Of a stretch of 6,610 nucleotides of DNA, positions 1 through 4,915 are shown in pieces; within the stretch, counting starts at the first letter, position 1, and every line of letters starts with the position of its first letter. The stretch comes from RYN-433 sp036558265. Lineage in GTDB: Bacteria > Planctomycetota > Phycisphaerae > Tepidisphaerales > Tepidisphaeraceae. The translations under genes and the position numbers were made by a program. A model generated the notes under the pieces. That model had not been told where the DNA came from and did no database searches. It worked only from the letters and a program-made list of their open reading frames with translations. The stretch covers positions 1-6,610 of the forward strand of contig DATBFY010000164.1 of assembly GCA_036558265.1 (NCBI GenBank), written 5' to 3'.

Positions 1-1487
1 TCCCGCCACATGGCGAAATCGTGCACCATCGCGACCCAGAGGAGCGAAAACGGCGGGATGACCTGGCGCACGCGGCACGGATATCGCGACTGGGTCAGGC
101 CGCTGGGCAAGCGGGATTCGTTGAACAGGAGGAGGGACTTACGCGCGAGTCGGTCGTCGCCGCTGACGGCGTAGGTGGCCAACGCTTCCAGGCGCGCGTC
201 GCCGACATACATGAGCTGCTCGTAGTACGGGCAATCGACGTAGGTCTCGTGGGCGCACATCTGCAGGCCGCGCATCAGGATCGGCACGCTTTCGACCAGC
301 CGCGGGTCGGATGCGTCGAACTGGGCGCGCATCTCAAGGGGGTAGCGGGTTTCCTTGAGGATGAGGTTCAACTCCAGCGGATCGTCCGCCATCTCGACGA
401 TGAGCTCGACGTACCGGCCGGCTTCCCACCAGAGCGTTTCGAATTCGCGACCGGTCCCGCCGTCGGGCCGGAAAGTGTCGCCCACGCCGATGAAATACTT
501 GCCGTCGATCGCGTTGCGATCGCCTTTTTTCTTATGAGCCGGGTCGGGGGTGTCGAAGAGCGACTCGGCCCAGGCAAGCCGGACGACCGAGCCGCGGCCG
601 CCCGTCGTGACGACGACCGGGTAAGCGCAATAGTAGTTTTCCAGGTCGATGACGATCCGCCTTCGCGCGTGCGGCTCGAACTGCAGCGGCTGGTGGTTGG
701 CCAGCCTTGCCTGCAATGCCTCGCGCTCGTCGGGCAGGTCATGCGCCGGGTCGATGGGCACGCCGGCGGATTCGACTCCCGCGCCCAACTCCCCGACGTG
801 CCGGACCCGTCCGGCGCGCACGTAGCGCTCCACCATCGCGGGAAGGATCGCGGGCCGCATCAGGTGGCTGGGCCCGGCCTCCATGCGTCCGGCGGTAACC
901 GCGGCCTGCCGCACGGCGGCGGACGTCCACCCGTCCCCGTCGCCGCGATGGAAGTTCCACGCGAACCGCTGGCCGTCGATCTCCACCCGCGCCCCGGTTC
1001 CCCACGCCAGGCCCGACGGCGCGAACGTGTAGCCCGGCAGCACCATCGATTCCCATGGCGCCACGCCGGTCGCCAGCAGTTCGAGGTAAGGCTCGTCGCA
1101 GGCCACCAGCAAGCCGTGGTCGACCGACATCTGCGCGTAGGGTGAGAGGGCCGCCCCCAGGCTCCAGACGCGGGCCACGAGCGTGTGCCGGCCGGCGGGG
1201 AGCGCGAGTTCGTAGGATTCGAAGAACCAGTTGTCCGCGTCGCCGCGCTCGGGCCCGCGCCCGATCAGGACGCCGTCGCAATAAAGCTGGTAGCGCTCGT
1301 CGGCGGAAACGTGAAGGCGGATCGTTTCCTCCGCCGCGAGCTTGAAATGCCGCTTGCAGGCGATGACGAACGGCATCGCGCCCGGGTCGGGATGGGCGAT
1401 CCAGCGCGCCGGCCAGGCGCCGCGCGTCCAGAGCGTCTTGCCGCGGTCGCGATGGACGAAGGGATCGGCGTCAAGCCTCACACGCAT
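1..1487 (-). CDS. Alpha-L-rhamnosidase, GH78-like, N-terminal 495 residues (3' end off the window)
   Basis: Predicted inverting glycoside hydrolase that releases terminal L-rhamnose from plant or microbial glycans. The frame is open from the ATG at 1487 to the left edge. Residues 54-95 (ETIRLHVSADERYQLY, then DGVLIGRGP and DNWFFESYEL) look like the N-terminal beta-sandwich of GH78 proteins. Residues 320-340 (KGDRNAIDGKYFIGVGDTF) and LWWEAGRY (352-359) are also typical of this group. The six-hairpin catalytic domain begins near 390 and contains HETYVDCPYYEQLMYVGD (413-430). D418, E423 and D430 have the same spacing as the acidic residues D567, E572 and D579 that I recall for Bacillus RhaB, so E423 is the likely general acid. 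The second catalytic Glu would lie in the missing C-terminal part; homologues are usually about 750-900 residues. No signal peptide is visible, so it may be cytoplasmic. In-frame stops at 1517 and 1610 limit the start; no Shine-Dalgarno is seen. Family call is firm; substrate is inferred. Confidence 0.86.
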   Translation of the reverse strand, partial: MRVRLDADPFVHRDRGKTLWTRGAWPARWIAHPDPGAMPFVIACKRHFKLAAEETIRLHVSADERYQLYCDGVLIGRGPERGDADNWFFESYELALPAGRHTLVARVWSLGAALSPYAQMSVDHGLLVACDEPYLELLATGVAPWESMVLPGYTFAPSGLAWGTGARVEIDGQRFAWNFHRGDGDGWTSAAVRQAAVTAGRMEAGPSHLMRPAILPAMVERYVRAGRVRHVGELGAGVESAGVPIDPAHDLPDEREALQARLANHQPLQFEPHARRRIVIDLENYYCAYPVVVTTGGRGSVVRLAWAESLFDTPDPAHKKKGDRNAIDGKYFIGVGDTFRPDGGTGREFETLWWEAGRYVELIVEMADDPLELNLILKETRYPLEMRAQFDASDPRLVESVPILMRGLQMCAHETYVDCPYYEQLMYVGDARLEALATYAVSGDDRLARKSLLLFNESRLPSGLTQSRYPCRVRQVIPPFSLLWVAMVHDFAMWR

Positions 1488-1619
1488 CTTCGCGAGTTTA
1501 CCCAGATTGCGGCGTCATTGTGGGCGCGAATGCCGGCTTGGGGCCGGACTCGAAGACCCGCACCCGCGATCGGACCCAGGGACTTTCAATTTCTTGTTGA
1601 CCTGGCGTCACCGGCGTCA
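1467..1619 (+). repeat. Cluster of four GGCGTCA heptamers around the divergent intergenic region
   Basis: GGCGTCA occurs on the plus strand at 1467-1473 (inside the rhamnosidase 5' end), 1511-1517, 1604-1610 and 1613-1619. The last two are 9 bp apart, inside the spacer of the promoter proposed for the gene at 1662. By eye I found only two other copies in the window, one on each strand (near 5279 and 3926). The cluster could be a regulator binding site, but the 7-mer is short and GC-rich. Confidence 0.35.
1495..1500 (-). promoter_or_regulatory. -10-like hexamer 7 nt before the rhamnosidase ATG
   Basis: The minus strand reads TAAACT, then seven bases (CGCGAAG), then ATG at 1487. It matches TATAAT at four of six positions. 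No good -35 element lies 15-19 bp upstream, and no purine-rich ribosome site fits before the ATG. The spacing suggests transcription starts at or next to the start codon (leaderless mRNA). This is an inference from spacing only. Confidence 0.35.
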
Positions 1620-1626
1620 GTAGCGT
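1597..1626 (+). promoter_or_regulatory. Sigma-70-type promoter for the LEPR-motif gene
   Basis: TTGACC (1597-1602) is followed after 18 bp by TAGCGT (1621-1626). The first hexamer matches the -35 consensus at five of six positions. The second keeps the key TA...T of a -10 element. A start near 1633 would give a leader of roughly 29 nt containing the ribosome site at 1650. Confidence 0.5.
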
Positions 1627-1649
1627 AACGGCCAAGGGAGACCTTTCGC

Positions 1650-1653
1650 GGAG
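1650..1653 (+). promoter_or_regulatory. Shine-Dalgarno site of the LEPR-motif gene
   Basis: GGAG lies eight bases before the ATG at 1662, within GCGGAGAAAATGCC. It supports this ATG as the start and contrasts with three neighbouring genes that have no such site. Confidence 0.55.
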
Positions 1654-1661
1654 AAAATGCC

Positions 1662-2219
1662 ATGTCTGCTGCTTCCCTCTCGCGCGCATCGTTCGAGACG
1701 CTGGAATCCCGACACCTGTTTTCACTGGTTATCGCGATCGACGCCGGCACGAGCGGCGGGGACCTGTTCGGTCGCAACGTAAGCGCGATCGGGCTGGGCC
1801 TGCCACAGGACGGGCTGCAACTCCCCGCCCCACCGTTTGGCCTTGCCGGAACCACGATTCCCGACCAGACCGAAGCCGCCTTGGACTTGCGCGGCTCCTA
1901 CCGCGGGGGCGCACCGATCACCGGCGTCGGCGGCACGCGGTTGCTCGTGGACGTGACGCGCCAAGGCCCGGGGACGATCACCGGGTCGCTTCGATTGCCG
2001 CACCTGGGTCAATCGTTCTCCGGGACGGCGGCGATCACGTTCCTGGGCAACCGGCGATTCACGTTCGTGATGACCAGTGGTTCGGACTATGCGTCAATCG
2101 AGGGCCGGGCCAACCGCGACGGGACGTTGACCGGCTCGGCGGTCCTGGTGAGCAACGGGCTTCGCCGCGATGCGCTGTTTGCCGTCAGTCGGCGCCCGAC
2201 GGAAACCGTGGTGGCGTGA
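1662..2219 (+). CDS. Small LEPR-XLL-like N-terminal motif protein, function unknown
   Basis: A 185-residue protein that I cannot assign a function. Residues 11-21 read FETLESRHLFS, a variant of the LEPR-XLL motif that planctomycetes carry at the N-terminus of many predicted surface or exported proteins; its role is thought to be sorting, but this is not settled. A hydrophobic stretch (LFSLVIAIDA, 19-28) follows directly. The rest is rich in Gly, Thr and short alternating hydrophobic runs: GTITGSLRLP (104-113), GTAAITFLG (121-129), RFTFVMTSG (132-140), GTLTGSAVLVSNG (154-166). This suggests a beta-sheet sandwich or barrel. There is no cysteine and no clear second membrane segment. It has its own promoter and Shine-Dalgarno site and is divergent from the rhamnosidase gene. 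LEPR-XLL proteins are often very large; this one is short. The coding call is good and the motif call fairly good; export is inferred. Confidence 0.75.
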   Translation: MSAASLSRASFETLESRHLFSLVIAIDAGTSGGDLFGRNVSAIGLGLPQDGLQLPAPPFGLAGTTIPDQTEAALDLRGSYRGGAPITGVGGTRLLVDVTRQGPGTITGSLRLPHLGQSFSGTAAITFLGNRRFTFVMTSGSDYASIEGRANRDGTLTGSAVLVSNGLRRDALFAVSRRPTETVVA

Positions 2220-2273
2220 TGCAACCGACAGCGCGACCAGCACGCGCCTCTTCGCGTTGTCGCCCGCTGCCGG

Positions 2274-2279
2274 TAGATT
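2274..2279 (+). promoter_or_regulatory. -10-like hexamer 6 nt before the MetE-like ATG
   Basis: TAGATT ends six bases before the ATG at 2286 and matches TATAAT at four of six positions. Its TAG is also an in-frame stop for the downstream gene, so the protein cannot start further upstream with ATG, GTG or TTG. GGCGG at 2280-2284 is only one base from the ATG, too close to act as a Shine-Dalgarno site. No clear -35 element is present. The arrangement fits a leaderless transcript. Confidence 0.4.
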
Positions 2280-2285
2280 GGCGGT

Positions 2286-3296
2286 ATGGCTGCGCCACAG
2301 ATCCTCACGACCGTCGTCGGCTCCTATCCCGTCCCGGACTGGCTGGCGGCGCTGCCGAGCCAGCAGGCGCTGCTTGATGCGACGCGCGTGGTGTTCAAGA
2401 CGCAGGAGATGGCCGGCATCGACGTGGTCGCGGACGGGGAGCTTTACCGCTTCGACGTCAACCACCCCGACACCAACGGGATGATCGAGTACTTCATCCG
2501 CCCGATGCGGGGTGTGCGCAGCGCGGTCACGCGCGCGGACATCGACGAGTTCGCGCGCCAGGAAGGGATGTCGTTCCGGGCCGAACCCGCGGGCGTGGTC
2601 GAGGGTCCGATCGACGAGGGGACGCTGAACCTGCCGCGTGATTACCGCCGGGCCCGGGCCCTGACCAGGCACCCGCTCAAGTTCACGCTGACCGGGCCGC
2701 ACATGCTCTCCAAGACGCTGATGGACCATCATTACAAGAGCAAGGCGGACCTGGCGCTGGCGATCGGAGAGGCGCTGGCGAAGCAAGTCAGCGGCCTCGA
2801 CCCGCAGGTGCTCCAGGTCGATGAGGCCAACATCACCGGCCACCCCGACGAGGCGGATTGGGCGGCGCGGGCGATCAACGTCGTGCTCGACGCGGCGAGA
2901 AGTCCTCAAAAGGCGGTACACCTGTGCTTCGGCAACTACGGCGGGCAGTCGATCCAGCGGGGCCACTGGTCGAAGCTGATTGGTTTCCTCAACCAGCTCC
3001 ACACCGATCACGTCGTGCTCGAATTCGCCTTCCGCGGCTACGACGAGCTGGTCCACTTCAAGGAATTGCGCCCAAAGATCGCGATCGGCCTGGGCGTGAT
3101 CGACGTGAAGGTCAACACGGTCGAGTCGCCCGAGACCGTCGCCGGACGCATCGAGCATGCCGAACAAATCCTGGGCCCCGGGCGCGTGCGTTGGGTACAC
3201 CCCGACTGCGGGTTCTGGATGAATAGACGGAGTGTGGCGGATCGGAAGATGGACGCTCTGGTGCAGGGTCGAGACCTGTACCTGGGGCGGCGTTGA
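2286..3296 (+). CDS. MetE-type cobalamin-independent methionine synthase catalytic-domain protein
   Basis: A 336-residue TIM barrel of the UROD/MetE-like superfamily. The family uses a zinc-activated thiol, homocysteine in MetE, as methyl acceptor. The N-terminus has the VGSYPVP motif (11-17), followed by DGELYR (50-55) and MIEYF (66-70), which resemble the GE...DMVEYF segment of MetE. QVDE (177-180) matches the QIDE substrate-binding motif. All four zinc ligands are present: H212 and C214 in VHLCFGNYGG, E246 in LEFAFRG, and C308 in HPDCGF. Full-length MetE is about 750 residues; this protein has only the catalytic half, as in archaeal and other short forms. The start is fixed by an in-frame TAG at 2274. 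The gene lies 66 bp downstream of the LEPR-motif gene, and its stop abuts a convergent gene. The methyl donor is unknown: it could be a corrinoid protein, a folate or another methyl compound, so the name metE is not justified. Family confidence is high, exact reaction low. Confidence 0.85.
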   Translation: MAAPQILTTVVGSYPVPDWLAALPSQQALLDATRVVFKTQEMAGIDVVADGELYRFDVNHPDTNGMIEYFIRPMRGVRSAVTRADIDEFARQEGMSFRAEPAGVVEGPIDEGTLNLPRDYRRARALTRHPLKFTLTGPHMLSKTLMDHHYKSKADLALAIGEALAKQVSGLDPQVLQVDEANITGHPDEADWAARAINVVLDAARSPQKAVHLCFGNYGGQSIQRGHWSKLIGFLNQLHTDHVVLEFAFRGYDELVHFKELRPKIAIGLGVIDVKVNTVESPETVAGRIEHAEQILGPGRVRWVHPDCGFWMNRRSVADRKMDALVQGRDLYLGRR

Positions 3297-3299
3297 TCA
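3294..3299. other. Abutting stop codons of convergent genes in a TGATCA palindrome
   Basis: The MetE-like gene ends with TGA at 3294-3296. The convergent minus-strand gene ends with TGA read from 3299 to 3297. Together they form the palindrome TGATCA, with no bases between the two genes. Each transcript must therefore run into the antisense of its neighbour unless it ends inside a coding region. No hairpin followed by a T-run is visible here. Confidence 0.9.
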
Positions 3300-4202
3300 G
3301 CAGAACGTTCGCGCGTCCAGCAGGGCCTTGGCGCGATTCCAAATCCCGCCGCGCATCTGCCGCACGAACGCTTCCTCGTCCGGGATCTCTTCCTCGATCG
3401 CTTCGGCCATCATCGCCAGCTTCTCGAGCGCGTGCGGGCCGGGGCTCTCGACCTCGGCCGGCACGGCCAGGCGGAAATAATCCGCCCGCGCAACCTCGCC
3501 CGGCTCGCGGACGTGCATGGTCGGCTGCGATTCGCCACCCGCCGAGATGAAGCACTCGGGCAGGTGGATCCCGCGTTCGTAGAAGAATCCGTAAAAGCCG
3601 CCCGCGTCGTCGTCTTCTCCCTCCTCCGCGGGCCCATCCGGCGACGCGCGCTCGCCGTTCTCGCAGATGATCATCGACGAGCCGGAAAAGTCGTCGTCCC
3701 AGGCCGCGACGGCCAAGGTCTTGAGTTCCCGGGAGAGCGCGGCGGCCAGGGCCGTGGTCATGACGGCGTCGCAATTGTGGAACCAATGCACGGTCTGAAC
3801 GAGCACGGACCAATCCGGCACCTGGCGCATGGAAATCAGGAACGTGTGGCGCTGGTCCGAGCCACCCTCGATCCCGGCGTCGGGGCTCATCGCCGCGGGG
3901 CGCACGTCCGGCCGGTGCTCTTTGACGCCCGGGCGCCTGGCGAGCGCCGCCGACACCGCCCCGATCGGTGCTCGAACCGCCATGAAGCTCCAGCCGTCCT
4001 GCCCGTAGACGAACGACTCGATCCCCAGGCGCATGACCCGCGCCAGGGCCGCGTCGTCGGCAACGAGCGTGGTGCCGTTCTCGGTCCTGCCCGACAGCAC
4101 GCCCCGTTCGATGAGGTACGGGATCACCTGCTCTTTCACGTTGGCGAAGAAGTCCTCGACCTTGTCCCGGCCCGATGCTTCGTCGATCGAGAGGTATTTC
4201 AT
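3297..4202 (-). CDS. Uncharacterised acidic protein, co-directional with the ICMT-like gene
   Basis: A 301-residue protein that I do not recognise. It has no signal peptide or membrane segment and is probably cytoplasmic. An N-terminal helical part (about 1-65) includes DKVEDFFANVKEQVIPYLIE and LVADDAALARVMRLG. Two segments each start with a tryptophan: WSFMAVRAPIGAVSAALARR (71-90) and a stretch from WSVLVQTVHWF (131) through AALAAALSREL to WDDDFSGSSMIICENGE (168-184). The second resembles small alpha/beta modules that compare a measured value with sequence-encoded state, but I cannot name the family. A low-complexity acidic loop (about 187-200, EEGEDDDAGG) separates it from FYGFFYERGIHLPECFIS (203-220). 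The C-terminus is helical and acidic (ALEKLAMMAEAIEEEIPDEE). The start at 4202 is supported by a strong GGAGGAG site nine bases upstream. It follows the ICMT-like gene by 22 bp and is probably cotranscribed with it. The coding call is strong; the function is unknown. Confidence 0.8.
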   Translation of the reverse strand: MKYLSIDEASGRDKVEDFFANVKEQVIPYLIERGVLSGRTENGTTLVADDAALARVMRLGIESFVYGQDGWSFMAVRAPIGAVSAALARRPGVKEHRPDVRPAAMSPDAGIEGGSDQRHTFLISMRQVPDWSVLVQTVHWFHNCDAVMTTALAAALSRELKTLAVAAWDDDFSGSSMIICENGERASPDGPAEEGEDDDAGGFYGFFYERGIHLPECFISAGGESQPTMHVREPGEVARADYFRLAVPAEVESPGPHALEKLAMMAEAIEEEIPDEEAFVRQMRGGIWNRAKALLDARTFC

Positions 4203-4211
4203 GGCAGCGAT

Positions 4212-4218
4212 CTCCTCC
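4212..4218 (-). promoter_or_regulatory. Strong Shine-Dalgarno site for the acidic unknown protein
   Basis: The minus strand reads GGAGGAG, nine bases before the ATG at 4202. It lies entirely in the 22-bp gap after the ICMT-like stop codon. It is the strongest ribosome site in the window, as expected for an internal operon gene. Confidence 0.75.
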
Positions 4219-4224
4219 GAGGAT

Positions 4225-4794
4225 TCAATAGACGAACGGCACCAGCGCAGCGACCTCCCGGCGGAACCGCTGGTACTGCTCGCCGAACTCGCGCGTCATC
4301 AGCGCCTCCTCGCGCCGCATCTTGATTAAAAGCGCAATCAGGATCAGCCCGAAGCCAATGAACGCGTCGCCCGTGCCCGCGGCGATCGCGCTCCCCAGCA
4401 CCGCCAGCAGGAACCCGCTGTAGATCGGGTGCCGCGCCCAGCGATAGGGTCCGGTGCGGATCAGCTCGTGGTCTTCCTTGAGCGTGATCATCCCGCTCCA
4501 ATAGCGGCCCAGGTGGACGCGCGCCCAGACGGCCAGTGAGTGGCCCGCGAGCGTCATCGCCACGCCGACCAGCTCCAGCGGTCGGCTGTCGTAAAGTCGG
4601 CCGTAGATCAGCCCGCGCCCAAAATGGTGGAAGATCAGGAGGAAAGCTGCCACCAGCGGCAAGACGTGCATCATCCGCGCCGCCCATCCTTCCGACGAGC
4701 GCGTGCGCCCTACAAACAATGCCGATATGAACCAGTACGCCGACCAGGCCATCCACGCGAACCCGCATATCGCCAGCGGCTCGATCTCCCACAT
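4225..4794 (-). CDS. Isoprenylcysteine carboxyl methyltransferase (ICMT)-like membrane protein
   Basis: Predicted integral membrane methyltransferase of 189 residues, using S-adenosylmethionine by family analogy. Hydrophobic segments lie at about 6-28 (LAICGFAWMAWSAYWF), 44-58, 73-92 and 125-158; the last is probably a helical hairpin. The family signature is clear: HLGRYWSGMITLKEDHELI (94-112), then RTGPYRWARHPIYSG (113-127) with the invariant RHP at 121-123. A C-terminal tail REEALMTREFGEQY (161-174) is typical. The substrate is unknown: bacterial members methylate diverse small or lipid-linked compounds, and prenylated CAAX proteins are not expected. The frame stays open upstream to an ATG at 4956, but that would overlap the divergent gene and translate the heptamer repeat. 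I chose the ATG at 4794 because the protein then begins just before the first membrane segment and has normal family length. An ATG at 4917 cannot be excluded. It is probably the first gene of an operon with the acidic protein. Confidence 0.83.
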   Translation of the reverse strand: MWEIEPLAICGFAWMAWSAYWFISALFVGRTRSSEGWAARMMHVLPLVAAFLLIFHHFGRGLIYGRLYDSRPLELVGVAMTLAGHSLAVWARVHLGRYWSGMITLKEDHELIRTGPYRWARHPIYSGFLLAVLGSAIAAGTGDAFIGFGLILIALLIKMRREEALMTREFGEQYQRFRREVAALVPFVY

Positions 4795-4858
4795 GAGCGG
4801 ACAGGAATATCCGAACGCTGCTGAAAGAAAAAGGACGATCCGCGCGTGCGTCTTCCAC

Positions 4859-4886
4859 TTTTGCCTTGTGCCCGTTGCCTTTTGCC
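4859..4886 (+). repeat. Degenerate heptanucleotide tandem repeat (TTTTGCC x4)
   Basis: Four head-to-tail 7-bp units fill 28 bp: TTTTGCC (4859), TTGTGCC (4866), CGTTGCC (4873) and TTTTGCC (4880). The outer two are exact; the inner two differ by one and two bases. The block lies in the 121-bp spacer between the divergent ICMT-like and enolase-superfamily genes, starting 30 bp upstream of the latter's ATG. The T-rich units contrast with the GC-rich surroundings. Confidence 0.7.
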
Positions 4887-4902
4887 TTCCCACCCACGCG
4901 GC

Positions 4903-4908
4903 TACAGT
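4903..4908 (+). promoter_or_regulatory. -10-like hexamer 7 nt before the enolase-superfamily ATG
   Basis: TACAGT ends seven bases before the ATG at 4916 (intervening GGCCGGC). It keeps the TA...T of a -10 element. A TTGCCT at 4882-4887, overlapping the last heptamer unit, could serve as a -35 element at a short 15-bp spacing. No Shine-Dalgarno site is present, so a leaderless transcript is suggested. Confidence 0.45.
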
Positions 4909-4915
4909 GGCCGGC

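Noticed and set aside
21..1145. Plus-strand open frame of 374 codons
   Set aside because: It lies antisense to the rhamnosidase, whose translation shows clear family motifs. The frame is open because of the high GC content, and its product is low-complexity with no recognisable domain.
739..1281. Minus-strand open frame of 180 codons, very Arg-rich
   Set aside because: A frame-shifted shadow of the rhamnosidase, with extreme Arg/Gly/Ala content and no motifs.
2231..2247. GCGCG / CGCGC hairpin after the LEPR-motif gene as a terminator
   Set aside because: The stem has only 5 bp with a 7-nt loop and no T-run follows, so it could be chance in GC-rich DNA.
2094..3200. Minus-strand open frame of 368 codons
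   Set aside because: Antisense to the MetE-like gene, which has all its catalytic motifs in the plus frame.
3432..4325. Plus-strand open frame of 297 codons
   Set aside because: Antisense to the acidic protein and the ICMT-like gene; the minus frame has a strong ribosome site, sensible composition and an operon layout.
4703..4915. 71-codon N-terminal extension of the enolase-superfamily gene
   Set aside because: It would lie antisense to the ICMT-like coding region and run through the heptamer repeat. The family N-terminus begins at ATG 4916.
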